A program made the translations under genes and the position numbers. The notes below the pieces were generated by a model that worked only from the letters and a program-made list of their open reading frames with translations, made no database searches and was not told the origin of the DNA. A DNA stretch of 64,000 nucleotides from Deltaproteobacteria bacterium (GTDB taxonomy: Bacteria > Desulfobacterota > Syntrophobacteria > Syntrophobacterales > Syntrophobacteraceae), in contig JAAYVE010000056.1 of NCBI GenBank assembly GCA_012517315.1, forward strand, positions 1 to 64,000, given 5' to 3'. Shown piece after piece: positions 1 to 9,598 of the stretch; position 1 is the stretch's first letter; each line of letters opens with the position of its first letter.

Positions 1-2175
1 CAGGTGGGTGGGGCGGGGGTTGCCGCCCTCTCCCTCTCCGACCTCCTCTTTTTCCGCAAGGCGGTCCATGGCCAGGAAAAGACGGGGGGAGGGGTTTTCC
101 ATCATGCCTGCGGCGTCTGCAACTGCAACTGCGGCGTGACGTACCGGGTGAAAAACGGCCGTGTCGTCGAGTTTGCCGGAAACCCGAAAGACCTGATGGG
201 TGCAGACGGGAAGCTGTGCGTCAAGGGGTTTTCAGCCTTGCGAGGCTTCCACGATCCATGCCGCCTCAAGTACCCCCTCATGCGGACGAACCCCGAAAAA
301 GGTAGAGGGGTGGACCCCGCCTGGAAGATCATCTCCTGGGACGATGCTTTTGAACTTGTGGGTAAGAAGTTCCGGGAGGCATACGACAGGGAGGGACCGG
401 GAGGCATCCTCCTATTCGATCGATCCAAACCGTGGGAAAGCCATTTGTGGAATTCCATCGGGACGCCCAATTTCCTTTGCCACGTGGACACCTGCTACAG
501 CAACCACGAAGTGGTCGGCATCGCCATGGCCGGGGCGCGCATCTGGGGATGGGACTTCGCCAATTCCAAGTATATCATGGGCTTCGGATACGATCAGCCG
601 GGAAAGAGCAAGAACATCCACCAGAGGGAATTCATGAAAGCCAGGGCCAAGGGGGCGAAAATCGTCATTTTCGACCCGCGGCTTTCCGTCACGGCGCAGA
701 AGGCGGACCTCTGGATCCCCATCAGGCCTGGTACCGACCTGGCCGCTATCCTGGCCATTATCCACGTCATGGTGAAGCAAAACCTGGTGGACAAGGAATT
801 TGTGGACACCTGCACTATCGGTTTCGACAAACTCAAGGCTCACGTGGAGAAATACACTCCTGAGTGGGCTGAACCCATCACGCATGTTCCCGCCAGGACC
901 CTGCGCCAGGTGGCACGGGAATCCGGCACCTCCCGCCCCGCCACACTAGCTTACCACAAGAGGGATGCAGGCGGGCCCACCTATATGAACTCCCTCCAAA
1001 CCGCCCAGGCCATGCTCACGCTCCAGGCGCTGGCCGGGACGCTGGACAGGCCGGGGGGTCTCTTCTTCCCTCGCAAGCCGAAGCTCCCGGGGATCCATGA
1101 AGTATACAACCTCCAGTATCCGGACCAGCAAAAGATTCCCCGGTTCGACGATCCGGAAAACACCACTCCCCTCGCCTTTAAGAGCAAGAAAGCCGGTTTC
1201 AGCACAGCCGCCGATGCCATCTTGAAAGACGGTCGCACCCGTGTGGCCCTCTTCCACAAGTACAACACCACCTCCTTCACCAATCCCCAGAACCTTGAAA
1301 AGGCGCTGAAAAAACTCGCCTTCATCGTGAACGTGGACATGTACATGACGGAACTCGGCGAATACGCCGACGTGGTGCTGCCGGAGAACTACTGGCTCGA
1401 AAACGGCGGCATCACCGTGAGAGATTACCAGGCCTATCGGCCCCAGGTGCTTCTTGATGAGGGAGCGAAAAGGCTCTTCGACACAAAAGGGTTCGCGGAG
1501 ATTTCCAATGGAATCCTCAAGTCCATGGGCCTGACCCAGTATGTGGTGGATCCCAAACTTCTCAAGAGCAAACAGTTGGAAGCCCTCGGCATCACGGAGG
1601 CATCCCTGCGGCAAGCCGGGGCGGTTTATGACAGCGAGGAACCCTTCAAACCCAAGGGGAAATTCAAAACCCCCAGCGAAAAGGTGGAACTCTACAGCAC
1701 GGTCCTCGAGAAGGCGGGGCACGCACCCCTTCCCGAGTGGGTGGAACCCGCAGCCAAGCCTACCAAGGACTTCCCCTATTACATCGTGACCCACCATCTG
1801 CCCTGGATGCGCATGCTCAAAAACTGCAACGATTCGGTCATCACGGACCTGCAAAAAGAGAATCTGGCCCATATGCATCCTTCCCTGGCAGCCAAGATCG
1901 GGGTCAAGGCAGGGGATATGGTTTGGCTCGAATCGCCCCTGGGAAAGATCAAGATCAAGGCCGCTGTCACGGAAGGCATTCGACCGGACACGATCATGAC
2001 GGAACACGGGTTCGGCATATGGTCCAGGGGGAGATGCGTGGGATGCGGATGGGGAACCAACGAGGGGGAAATCCTTCCCGACAGGACCCTGGAAGAGATG
2101 AAGAAATGGAAGCGCTACGTCGCAGGCCGGGGGGTGGGAGTGTCCGATATCACCGTCAACGTGAAGAGGGCGTGA
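1..2175 (+). CDS. Molybdopterin oxidoreductase catalytic subunit, PsrA/PhsA-like (5' truncated)
   Basis: Large Mo/W-bisPGD oxidoreductase of the DMSO reductase superfamily. The open frame runs through the left edge, so the true start lies upstream. The first visible residues (VGGAGVAALSLS) look like the hydrophobic core of a Tat signal whose twin arginines have been cut off. Counting from the GTG at position 4, a [4Fe-4S] site is seen as Cys36, Cys39, Cys43 and Cys72, with an extra Cys41 between them. Cys164 in VDTCYSN sits where Cys-type enzymes (polysulfide/thiosulfate/arsenate reductases) ligate Mo. The C-terminal molydopterin-dinucleotide-binding region includes HHLPWMRM and MTEHGFGIWS. 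A TorD chaperone and an Fe-S subunit follow. No NrfD subunit is seen for this module, so one may lie upstream or be shared. The substrate cannot be told from sequence; a sulfur compound is my inference. Confidence 0.85.
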   Translation, partial: QVGGAGVAALSLSDLLFFRKAVHGQEKTGGGVFHHACGVCNCNCGVTYRVKNGRVVEFAGNPKDLMGADGKLCVKGFSALRGFHDPCRLKYPLMRTNPEKGRGVDPAWKIISWDDAFELVGKKFREAYDREGPGGILLFDRSKPWESHLWNSIGTPNFLCHVDTCYSNHEVVGIAMAGARIWGWDFANSKYIMGFGYDQPGKSKNIHQREFMKARAKGAKIVIFDPRLSVTAQKADLWIPIRPGTDLAAILAIIHVMVKQNLVDKEFVDTCTIGFDKLKAHVEKYTPEWAEPITHVPARTLRQVARESGTSRPATLAYHKRDAGGPTYMNSLQTAQAMLTLQALAGTLDRPGGLFFPRKPKLPGIHEVYNLQYPDQQKIPRFDDPENTTPLAFKSKKAGFSTAADAILKDGRTRVALFHKYNTTSFTNPQNLEKALKKLAFIVNVDMYMTELGEYADVVLPENYWLENGGITVRDYQAYRPQVLLDEGAKRLFDTKGFAEISNGILKSMGLTQYVVDPKLLKSKQLEALGITEASLRQAGAVYDSEEPFKPKGKFKTPSEKVELYSTVLEKAGHAPLPEWVEPAAKPTKDFPYYIVTHHLPWMRMLKNCNDSVITDLQKENLAHMHPSLAAKIGVKAGDMVWLESPLGKIKIKAAVTEGIRPDTIMTEHGFGIWSRGRCVGCGWGTNEGEILPDRTLEEMKKWKRYVAGRGVGVSDITVNVKRA

Positions 2176-2195
2176 GGGAGGTTGAAACCACATTC

Positions 2196-2798
2196 ATGGA
2201 AGAATTGGAACCTCTGCTTGATTGGTCCAAGAGGGCGATGCTCTACCCGGACACACTGACTTCCATCCAGGAGACAGTCAGGGGTGCATGCTGTTTCAAC
2301 CGGCCGGAATGGGACGCACCGCAGCAGGCGGGGGAGATGGCGCACTGTCTTGACACGTCTCCCGAAGGGTTCCTGCAGGAGCAGCAGGTGGAATACACAC
2401 GGCTCTTCGTCAGCCGTTTTGGAGGCATTCCTGTACCACCCTATGCCTCCTGGTACCTCCACCAGGGCCTTCTCATGGGTCCGTCGCTGGACTGGCTCAC
2501 CTCCGTTTACGCCCGGGGAGGGCTATCGTGGTCTCCCCGGCAGGGGGCCGAGACGCCGGACCACATCGCCGTGGAATTGGAATTCCTGCAGCACCTGGCA
2601 AGGCAGTGTTCCCAAGCCGCGGACCCATCCGCCCGGGAAATGCCGCAGCTTCTGTGGAGCATCTTCTGGGAAGAGCATCTGGGATGTTGGTTACCCAATT
2701 TCGCCGAAAGGCTTGCAAAGAACGCCAGAACCCCTCTCTTTCGTTTGCTGGCGGACGTGCTCATGAATATTTGCCAAAAGGAGATTCGTCATGGGTGA
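2196..2798 (+). CDS. TorD/DmsD-family molybdoenzyme chaperone
   Basis: About 200 residues and all-helical in character. The VPPYASWYL motif and the TPDHIAVELEFL segment are hallmarks of TorD/DmsD/NarJ-type chaperones, which hold a Tat-exported molybdoenzyme in the cytoplasm until its cofactor is loaded. It lies directly after the truncated catalytic subunit and overlaps the Fe-S subunit by 8 bases, so that enzyme is the likely client. I chose the ATG at 2196 (MEELEPLLDW). An in-frame GTG at 2172 overlaps the upstream stop as GTGA and is a real alternative that would add eight residues. No second TorD is visible for the downstream module. Confidence 0.85.
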   Translation: MEELEPLLDWSKRAMLYPDTLTSIQETVRGACCFNRPEWDAPQQAGEMAHCLDTSPEGFLQEQQVEYTRLFVSRFGGIPVPPYASWYLHQGLLMGPSLDWLTSVYARGGLSWSPRQGAETPDHIAVELEFLQHLARQCSQAADPSAREMPQLLWSIFWEEHLGCWLPNFAERLAKNARTPLFRLLADVLMNICQKEIRHG

Positions 2799-3423
2799 TC
2801 GCTACGTGATGATTTTTGAACCCGACCTCTGCATCGGCTGCAATGCCTGTGCGGTGGAATGCCGCCGGTACAACGCCCTCTCCGAGTCGGGTCATTTCAG
2901 GACTCGGGTGGAACCGACGGAAACCGGGACCTTTCCCAACGTCGTCATGATGCACGTGCGCCATTCCTGGGCCCATTGCGACAATGCCGTGTGCATCAAC
3001 AGCTGTCCTACGGGGGCCACCTTCCGTGCGGAAAACGGCTTCGTACTCATCACCAAGGACAAGTGTATCGGCTGCGGGGCGTGCGTGGACGAGTGCCCTC
3101 TCGAGGCCCGGCGCCTCGTGCAGGAAGGCAGTGAGGTCAAGGCGGACAAATGCACATGGTGTTACTCCCGGGTCCATGAGGGGAAATCGCCCGTGTGCGT
3201 CAGTCGATGCATCACCGGGGCACTGAAATTCGGGAAAACCTCGGACCCGGTCATTCAGGAAATCCTCTCCAGGCCGGGCACGGAAGCCTATCATCCGGAA
3301 TTCAAGACGAAACCGCAGCTCTATCACACTCCCCTCAGGGCCAGGCGAAATGACCTCCCCGTCATCCGCTCAGCCATGGTCCCGGGCGTACCCACAACAT
3401 CCATCGATGGGGCGAGGGGCTGA
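2791..3423 (+). CDS. Four-cluster [4Fe-4S] ferredoxin-like electron-transfer subunit (DmsB/PhsB/NrfC type)
   Basis: A 210-residue protein with four cysteine groups typical of the beta subunit of bisPGD respiratory enzymes. The first is Cys14-x2-Cys17-x2-Cys20-x3-Cys24; the others lie in HCDNAVCINSCPTGA, CIGCGACVDECP, and CTWC paired with CVSRC. It would pass electrons between the upstream catalytic subunit and a membrane quinone module. It has no signal peptide, as expected for a subunit carried out with its Tat-exported partner. The start at 2791 overlaps the chaperone gene by 8 bases and follows AAAAGGAG. The last ~45 residues are a proline/arginine-rich tail without cysteines. Confidence 0.9.
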   Translation: MGDRYVMIFEPDLCIGCNACAVECRRYNALSESGHFRTRVEPTETGTFPNVVMMHVRHSWAHCDNAVCINSCPTGATFRAENGFVLITKDKCIGCGACVDECPLEARRLVQEGSEVKADKCTWCYSRVHEGKSPVCVSRCITGALKFGKTSDPVIQEILSRPGTEAYHPEFKTKPQLYHTPLRARRNDLPVIRSAMVPGVPTTSIDGARG

Positions 3424-4020
3424 GGGACAACGCAGCGGCCGAACCAGACAAACGAACGCAGCCTCGTGGGGGGACGGACAAAGAGCGCCCATTCCCTTCA
3501 CGAGGTGTGAACAAGTCTTCCGTCTCTCCTTTTCCACCAGCACTTCCTATAGACCCCTCTTCTTCTTCCGTGTCGAGATATTCCCCCCTTGAGAAAAAGC
3601 TTCCCCCTTCTCCGTTTCATCTTGCACCAGTCGCTGCACGGCGCTCCGTAAGAGATGGGGAGACAAATTATGGCTTGCCTGCACCCTTTTCAGGCACTAT
3701 AAAAGACGACAATGACCCTGGGATTTGCTCATGGGCATGGGACAGGGAAAGAAACAACAGTCCTGAGTTCGGCTACCAAGGCCGCAATCCCTGTCGACAC
3801 GAATCCGGGACGCTGAATCCCTGGATCGGTGGTTGGGTCACCTTCAATCACCCGAAGTAAGGTGCAAGTGGTTTTACCCCCATCGGTTTGATTCAAACAG
3901 ACAGCCCGACGCTGATCATCAATCCCTCGGACGCACACGAGTTCTCCAGCGCTTCCTCATCAACGCGGGAAAAGGAGCATCCTTAAGTCTTAAAGAGGGC
4001 GTGCCGCTTCCAGTGAATGC

Positions 4021-4068
4021 GCCGGGCTTTGGCGCAAAACACCCTGACGCAGGGCGTCTACAGGGTGA
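4021..4068 (+). other. Two consecutive hairpins in the leader
   Basis: The first hairpin pairs GCGCC (4021-4025) with GGCGC (4033-4037). The second is nested: ACCCT (4043-4047) pairs with AGGGT (4064-4068), and inside it GACGC (4048-4052) pairs with GCGTC (4056-4060) around a three-base loop, leaving a TAC bulge. No T run follows either one, so these are not standard terminators. They could be part of a structured 5' leader or a protein site. Confidence 0.45.
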
Positions 4069-4299
4069 AACGTTGTGCATCCCAGGAGAAATCGCACGGC
4101 TTTTCTTGCTGACGGTCCCCGCAAAAGGGAACAAGAGAGGCCGTTAAAACCCACAACCCAGCCCTCACACCAAAAAAGGGTTGAGGTGCGAACAGCATAA
4201 TCCTGGAATTGTGGAGCCTCACTCAACGTTTTTTATTGGAGAAATGGGGGGCAAGGTTTTCGGGAGAGACTCTTGCGTTGTGGGGGGCAGGACGCACGC

Positions 4300-4327
4300 G
4301 ACGTATTTCCATAGACGTATTTCCATA
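4300..4327 (+). repeat. Perfect tandem 14-bp repeat (GACGTATTTCCATA x2)
   Basis: The 14-mer at 4300-4313 is repeated exactly at 4314-4327. It ends 37 bases before the start of the Fe-S subunit gene of the second module. The spacing of 14 is not a whole number of helical turns. A regulator site or a chance duplication are both possible. Confidence 0.75.
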
Positions 4328-4364
4328 ACGGATGACCTCATCTTCACGGGAAAGGATGTGCATC

Positions 4365-5117
4365 ATGGCTTGGAACTTGCCTGTGGAAGACCAGCTGGTC
4401 CGGATGCAAAGAGATCTGGCAAGAGCTCAAAAGAAGAACCCGCCGGACATCAAATGGTCCATGATCATCGACGTGGCCAAGTGCATCGGATGCCATGCAT
4501 GCACCATCGCGTGTGTCTCCGAAAACAAACTACCACCCGGGGTGGTCTACCGGCCGGTATTGGAAGAGGAGATCGGCCATTACCCCCATGTGCGGCGCCG
4601 TTTCCTCCCCAGACCCTGCATGCACTGCCAGAATCCCCCCTGCACGAAGGTATGTCCCGTTACGGCAACATATAAAAATGCGCAGGGAGTCACCATCATC
4701 AGATATGAGCGGTGCATCGGTTGCCGATACTGCCTGGTGGCCTGCCCTTACGGGGCCAGAACGTCGGATTTTGCCGAATGGTACACCAAGGGAACGCCGG
4801 AGTTGCCCGGGAGGCTGGTGGGACGGAAGACAGCATCGGAAGGCTATGAGTCTGATCCAGCGGCGGAGTACGGGAAGAAATGGCCCAAGCGGGGAGGAGG
4901 CTCACCCATCGGAAACGCCAGGAAGTGCCATTTCTGTCTGCACCGCCTGGCGGTGGGGATGCTGCCGGCGTGTGTGACCTCATGTGTGGGCCGTGCCACC
5001 TTCTTCGGAGATCGCAATGATCCCGATAGCCTTGTCTTCTCGCTGCTGAGTTCCCCGCGTATCCACCGTCTCAAGGAGGAACTGGGGACTCAGCCCACCG
5101 TGTACTATCTGGCTTGA
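4365..5117 (+). CDS. TtrB-like four-cluster [4Fe-4S] subunit of the second molybdoenzyme
   Basis: A 250-residue ferredoxin-like subunit, first gene of a three-gene module (Fe-S, NrfD, catalytic). That order is the same as ttrB-ttrC-ttrA of tetrathionate reductase. Clusters are marked by Cys40, Cys43, Cys46 and Cys50 ([11 protein letters not shown]), then [30 protein letters not shown], and CHFC paired with CVTSC. The insertion of about 45 residues between the third and fourth groups is normal in NrfC/TtrB-type proteins. I chose the ATG at 4365, eight bases after AAAGGA, over an upstream ATG at 4332 without such a site. It ends 14 bases before the membrane subunit. Electron transfer between NrfD and the catalytic subunit is the expected role. 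Confidence 0.88.
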   Translation: MAWNLPVEDQLVRMQRDLARAQKKNPPDIKWSMIIDVAKCIGCHACTIACVSENKLPPGVVYRPVLEEEIGHYPHVRRRFLPRPCMHCQNPPCTKVCPVTATYKNAQGVTIIRYERCIGCRYCLVACPYGARTSDFAEWYTKGTPELPGRLVGRKTASEGYESDPAAEYGKKWPKRGGGSPIGNARKCHFCLHRLAVGMLPACVTSCVGRATFFGDRNDPDSLVFSLLSSPRIHRLKEELGTQPTVYYLA

Positions 5118-5131
5118 AAGGGGGATCCACC

Positions 5132-6364
5132 ATGAACGGGACGATCTTCAAAGTGCTCATCGGGTTGGCGGTGGCCGGTTTGCTCGCAGGAAGCTGGGGC
5201 ATGGGGGAACGCCTCATTTACGGACTGAACCCCGTGGCCTTCGGTTCTTACGTGCCGTGGGGGTTGTGGGTTTCATTCTACCTGTTCTTCCTCGGGCTCT
5301 CCGCCGGCGCCTTTCTCGTGACTACCATGACTTATGTCTTTGGGATGAAGCGTTTCGAGGTCATCGCGAGGCTTTCGGCATTCACCGTGCTCATCTGTCT
5401 CCTGTGCGAAGTGCTGTTCATCACCCTGGACCTGGGGCGTATGGAACGGATCTATCGGTTCCTCCTCACTCCCAGTTTCTCTTCCCTCATGACCTGGATG
5501 TTCGTTTTCTTCAACGCCATGCTCGTCATCTATGCCATCAAGACCTTCCTTCTGGCTCGGGGGGACCTTGTCAGGTGGGTTGGCGACCCTGCCAGGAGAG
5601 GCAGGAGCATCTACCGTCTGCTGGCCCTTGGACTCACCTCCTATGATGCGTCCGCATGGGCTCGCGAGAAGCGCATGGTACGACTGCTTTCCATTTTGAG
5701 CCTCCCCGTGGGACTGCTTTTCTATGGAACCAACGGGGCGTTTTTCGCCATTCTCATGAACCGACCCATCTGGAACAGCGCCTTGACACCATTGCTCTTC
5801 ATCATGGCAGCCATCCTTTCCGGGGGCGCCTTGGTGACCTTCCTCACCTTTCTCTTCATGCACGACGAGGAACTGATCCACGGGCTGGGCAGGGCGATTC
5901 TCTTCGTCCTCGTCACATTCCTCTTCCTCCAAGCCATGCAGTTTTTCGTCGGTTACCAGACGGGACTCGCCATGACGGTCACCACCCTGAATCTCATCGC
6001 TTTCGGCCCTTACTGGTACTCCTTCTGGATCGTGCACCTCCTCATTGGGAGCCTCATCCCGTTGATTCTTTTGACCACGCGTCCCCATGATTCGCGAGCC
6101 GTCGCCTGGGCCTGTTTCCTCATTGTGGCGACATTTCTCTCCGTGCGTTTCAACTTCGTCATCCCGGACCTTGCCATCTATAAGCTGGACGGCCTCGAGG
6201 AAACCTTCTTCCACCCGAGGCTGCGCACCAATTACGTCCCCAACTTGAACGAATGGCTGGTGAGCCTCTGGATCGTCAGCCTCGGGCTTCTGGCTTTCCT
6301 CCTGGGAACACGCTGGCTGCCCGTGCTTTCCCCGGAAAAGGAAGGGAGTGAACATGCCATTTAG
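5132..6364 (+). CDS. NrfD/PsrC-type membrane subunit
   Basis: A 410-residue polytopic protein with about nine or ten hydrophobic segments, matching the NrfD/PsrC/QrcD family that docks quinones and passes electrons to the Fe-S partner. The NrfD-like region begins with a GSYVPWGLWVSFYLFF segment, and GLSAGAFLVTTM follows. The ATG at 5132 is preceded by AAGGGGGAT; a TTG at 5114 that overlaps the upstream stop is less likely. The length is longer than classical TtrC (about 340) and nearer to QrcD or large NrfD proteins. The stop overlaps the start of the catalytic subunit. It sits in the cytoplasmic membrane and links the enzyme to the menaquinone pool. Confidence 0.88.
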   Translation: MNGTIFKVLIGLAVAGLLAGSWGMGERLIYGLNPVAFGSYVPWGLWVSFYLFFLGLSAGAFLVTTMTYVFGMKRFEVIARLSAFTVLICLLCEVLFITLDLGRMERIYRFLLTPSFSSLMTWMFVFFNAMLVIYAIKTFLLARGDLVRWVGDPARRGRSIYRLLALGLTSYDASAWAREKRMVRLLSILSLPVGLLFYGTNGAFFAILMNRPIWNSALTPLLFIMAAILSGGALVTFLTFLFMHDEELIHGLGRAILFVLVTFLFLQAMQFFVGYQTGLAMTVTTLNLIAFGPYWYSFWIVHLLIGSLIPLILLTTRPHDSRAVAWACFLIVATFLSVRFNFVIPDLAIYKLDGLEETFFHPRLRTNYVPNLNEWLVSLWIVSLGLLAFLLGTRWLPVLSPEKEGSEHAI

Positions 6365-9300
6365 CAGACATGACCATGAGGATTTTCACTTGGGGGGACG
6401 GGAGATTGGCCGGCGGGAGTTTCTCAAGTCTTCCGCCATCCTCGGAGGAGCACTGGGGGCAACCACAGGCCTGATCCGCCTCAAGACCGACGATGGGGCC
6501 GCTCAAGCCGGGGGGGCTGAGAACGCCGTCGGAATGGCAGACAATGCTTACGTCCATCACCTGCCGGAAAACCAGATCTATTCGGTGTGCCAGCAGTGCA
6601 ACACGAACTGCGGCATCAAGGTGAAGTTCCTGGACGGTCACGTGGCAAAGATCGACGGAAACCCCTACAGCCCATGGACCCTCACCCCGCACATTCCCTA
6701 CGACACCCCCTTTCGGCAGGCAGCTTCCATCGAGGGGGGGATCTGTCCCAAGGGGCAAGCGGGAATCCAGGCCCTCTACGATCCCTACCGCATCGTCAAG
6801 GTCCTGAAGCGTGCGGGGAAGCGGGGGGAAAACAAGTGGAAGACCGTTCCCTTCGAGCAAGCCATCCAAGAGATTGTTTCAGGGGGGGATCTCTTCGGCG
6901 AAGGCAAGGTGGAGGGACTCAAAGACATCTGCGTCCTCAGAGACCCCAAGCTTTCGGCAGAATTGGCCGCGGACGCCGCTCTCGTGGCATCCAAGAAGAT
7001 GTCTCTGGACGCATTCAAGACTAAGCATGCGGCGAATCTGCACACTCTCATCGATCCCGACCATCCCGATCTCGGTCCCAGGAACAACCAGGTGTGCCTC
7101 AACTGGGGTCGGCTGAAAGCCGGGCGGAGCGACCTTCTCAAGCGTTTCTTCAACAGCGCCCTGGGAACCGTCAACACCCACGGCCACACCACCGTTTGTC
7201 AGGGTTCCCTCTACTTTACCTGCAAGGCCATGAGCGATCAGTTCATGGAGGGCAAGTGGGCGGGCGGGAGCAAGTTTTACTGGCAGGCCGACACGGGAAA
7301 CGCCGAGTTCATCATTTTTGTGGGGTCTAACCCTTTCGAGGCCAACTACGGCCCTCCTCTAAGGGTCCAGAAGGTGACCGAGGGAATGATCGACGGCCGC
7401 ATGAGAATCGCCGTCGTCGACCCCCGGTGCTCCAAGACGGCGGCACGCGCATGGAAGTGGCTTCCTGTGCGCCCAAACGGCGTGGCCGCCGTGGCCATGG
7501 GGATGATTCACTGGATCATCGAAAACAAACGCTACGACGCCCGCTACCTTTCCAACGCAAATAAGGCGGCAGCGCTGGCGGACAAGGAACCCACCTGGAC
7601 CCAGGCGACATGGCTCGTAAAAATGACCGAAGAAGGGATCCCCGGACCCTTTCTGCGAGGCTCCGACATCGGCATCGCACCCGAGAAACGCACCAAGAAA
7701 GACGGGGGGGAATGGGAGTTCGATCCTTTCGTGGTCTCCAAGGGGGGGCAGCTCACGCCCTTCGACCCCAATGACGAAAAGGAAGCTGTAGAAGGCGACC
7801 TCCTGGTGGACACCCGGGTGAACGGCACCCGTGTCCAGTCGGTCCTGCAGGTTTACAGGGAAACGGCAGGTGCCCGCAACCTTGCCCAGTGGGCCGAACT
7901 TGCGGGAGTCAAGGAGAAGGACCTGTCGGATCTGGCACTCGAGTTCACCAGTCACGGGAAGCGTGCCGTCGCTGATGTGCACCGGGGTGTTTCCCAGCAT
8001 ACTTCCGGTTTTTACAACGTCCTCGCCTGGATGACGGTCAATGTCCTCATTGGCAATCACGACTGGATGGGGGGGCTTGCCAAAGCCACCACCTACGACA
8101 TCATGGGCGGCAGGGAAGGAAAACCATTCGATCTGGGAAAACAAAGCGGAAAGCTCAAGCCTTGGGGGATTTCCAACATTCGGCACGAAACGGTGTACGA
8201 CAAGACGACCCTTTTTTCCGGGTTTCCGTCCAAGCGCGTTTGGTACCCGTTTTCCAGCGACATCTACCAGGAAGTGATCCCCAGCATGGGAGACGCCTAC
8301 CCATACCCCATCAAGGCCCTTTTCCTCTACATGGCAGCGCCCGTCTATTCGCTTCCTGCCGGGCACAAACTGGTGGAAATTCTTTCGAACCCCGGAAAGA
8401 TCCCCCTCATCATCGCCTCCGACATCGTCATCGGCGAGACGAGCATGTACGCCGACTACATCTTCCCTGATCTGACCTACCTGGAGCGGTGGGAGTTCTC
8501 CGGTTCCCACCCCTCCGTGACCCCCAAAGTGGCCCCCTTCCGGCAGCCCGCGGCACCGCCCCTGACCGAGACCGTCACGGTCTACGGGGAAAAGATGCCC
8601 TTGTCCCTGGAATCCCTGATCCTGGGGCTGGCTGAGAAGCTCAAGCTGCCGGGCTTCGGTGAAAACGCCTTCGGCCCTGGGCTGCACCTCAAACGGGAAG
8701 AGGACATGTATCTCCGGATGGTTGCCAACATCGCCTTCGGTGACAAGCCCGACGGGTCGGAGAGACTGCCGGCTGCGGACGAGGATGAAATGCGAATCTT
8801 CCAGCAGTCGAGAAGGCACCTGCCGCCCACCGTTTTCGATCTGGAACGTTGGAAGTCTCTGGTGGGACCTGAGTGGTGGCCTCGCGTGGTCTATGTCCTC
8901 AATCGCGGCGGTCGTTTTCAGGGGTACACCCAAGCCTACAAGGACATGCAACTCGCCAACAAGTACGGGAAACTGGTGGGAATCTATTTCGACAGGCTGG
9001 TGACCACCAAGAATTCCATGACGGGAAAGCCCTATGTCGGTCACGCGCACTTCATGGAAGGACCCCGCGACTGTTCCGGGCAGCTGCTGGACGATGCATC
9101 CAAGGGGTTCGACATGACCCTCATCACCTACAAGACCATCACCCAAACCAAGTCCAGAACGGGTGGCAATTACTGGCTGCAAGCCCTCTATCCGGAGAAC
9201 TTTTTTGAAATCTCGGCGGCCGATGCCCGCAGGATGGGTTTCAAAGCAGGCGACCTGGTGCAGGTGGTGTCCGCTTCCAATACGGAAGGGATGTGGGACT

Positions 9301-9584
9301 TGGGAAACGGACAGAAAAAGCCCATGATCGGCCACGTGAGGGTCAGGGAAGGCATTCGGCCCGGTGTGGTGGCCTTTTCTCTTGGCCACGGGCATTGGGC
9401 CTACGGGTCGCAGGCGGTGGTCATCGACGGTGTGACGATCCCCGGAGATCCCCGGCGGGCAACCGGGGTTCATGCCAATGCCGCCATGCGGGTAGATCCG
9501 GTTTTGAAGAACACGGGACTTGTGGATCCGGTGGGAGGCAGCGCGGTTTTCTATCAGAGTCAGGTGAAATTGATCAAGGTGTGA
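6354..9584 (+). CDS. Large Tat-exported molybdopterin oxidoreductase, TtrA/PsrA-like
   Basis: 1076 residues, at the upper end of the family and close to TtrA (about 1020). A Tat signal is visible: Arg20-Arg21 in GRREFLKSS, followed by a hydrophobic stretch. A [4Fe-4S] site is formed by Cys79, Cys82, Cys86 and Cys131. The likely Mo ligand is Cys282 in HTTVCQGSLYF, so a Cys-type rather than Ser- or Sec-type enzyme. A C-terminal cofactor domain is present. The start codon overlaps the NrfD gene by 11 bases, with GAAGGGAG upstream; a GTG at 6348 is possible. Gene order suggests a tetrathionate-reductase-type complex on the outer face of the membrane. Thiosulfate, polysulfide, arsenate or selenate are alternatives I cannot exclude. 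No ttrRS two-component pair is next to it. Confidence 0.85.
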   Translation: MPFSRHDHEDFHLGGREIGRREFLKSSAILGGALGATTGLIRLKTDDGAAQAGGAENAVGMADNAYVHHLPENQIYSVCQQCNTNCGIKVKFLDGHVAKIDGNPYSPWTLTPHIPYDTPFRQAASIEGGICPKGQAGIQALYDPYRIVKVLKRAGKRGENKWKTVPFEQAIQEIVSGGDLFGEGKVEGLKDICVLRDPKLSAELAADAALVASKKMSLDAFKTKHAANLHTLIDPDHPDLGPRNNQVCLNWGRLKAGRSDLLKRFFNSALGTVNTHGHTTVCQGSLYFTCKAMSDQFMEGKWAGGSKFYWQADTGNAEFIIFVGSNPFEANYGPPLRVQKVTEGMIDGRMRIAVVDPRCSKTAARAWKWLPVRPNGVAAVAMGMIHWIIENKRYDARYLSNANKAAALADKEPTWTQATWLVKMTEEGIPGPFLRGSDIGIAPEKRTKKDGGEWEFDPFVVSKGGQLTPFDPNDEKEAVEGDLLVDTRVNGTRVQSVLQVYRETAGARNLAQWAELAGVKEKDLSDLALEFTSHGKRAVADVHRGVSQHTSGFYNVLAWMTVNVLIGNHDWMGGLAKATTYDIMGGREGKPFDLGKQSGKLKPWGISNIRHETVYDKTTLFSGFPSKRVWYPFSSDIYQEVIPSMGDAYPYPIKALFLYMAAPVYSLPAGHKLVEILSNPGKIPLIIASDIVIGETSMYADYIFPDLTYLERWEFSGSHPSVTPKVAPFRQPAAPPLTETVTVYGEKMPLSLESLILGLAEKLKLPGFGENAFGPGLHLKREEDMYLRMVANIAFGDKPDGSERLPAADEDEMRIFQQSRRHLPPTVFDLERWKSLVGPEWWPRVVYVLNRGGRFQGYTQAYKDMQLANKYGKLVGIYFDRLVTTKNSMTGKPYVGHAHFMEGPRDCSGQLLDDASKGFDMTLITYKTITQTKSRTGGNYWLQALYPENFFEISAADARRMGFKAGDLVQVVSASNTEGMWDLGNGQKKPMIGHVRVREGIRPGVVAFSLGHGHWAYGSQAVVIDGVTIPGDPRRATGVHANAAMRVDPVLKNTGLVDPVGGSAVFYQSQVKLIKV

Positions 9585-9598
9585 CGGGAGAATAAGGA

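Larger units (their letters stand above)
3424..4364 (+). other. Long intergenic leader between the two molybdoenzyme modules
   Basis: 941 bases with no convincing gene. Several short open frames exist, but none has a recognisable domain or a matching ribosome binding site. The segment is less GC-biased than its neighbours. It holds two adjacent hairpins near 4021-4068, a further complementary pair around 4158-4190, and a perfect tandem 14-base repeat just before the next gene. It probably carries the promoter and control sites of the second module. No promoter could be fixed by eye. Confidence 0.6.

Noticed and set aside
946-2193. A 415-codon antisense frame over the first molybdoenzyme
   Set aside because: Same reason: the sense strand has complete family motifs.
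3507-4147. Overlapping open frames of 104-117 codons in the leader between the molybdoenzyme modules
   Set aside because: No ribosome sites, no family resemblance, and basic low-information composition typical of chance frames.
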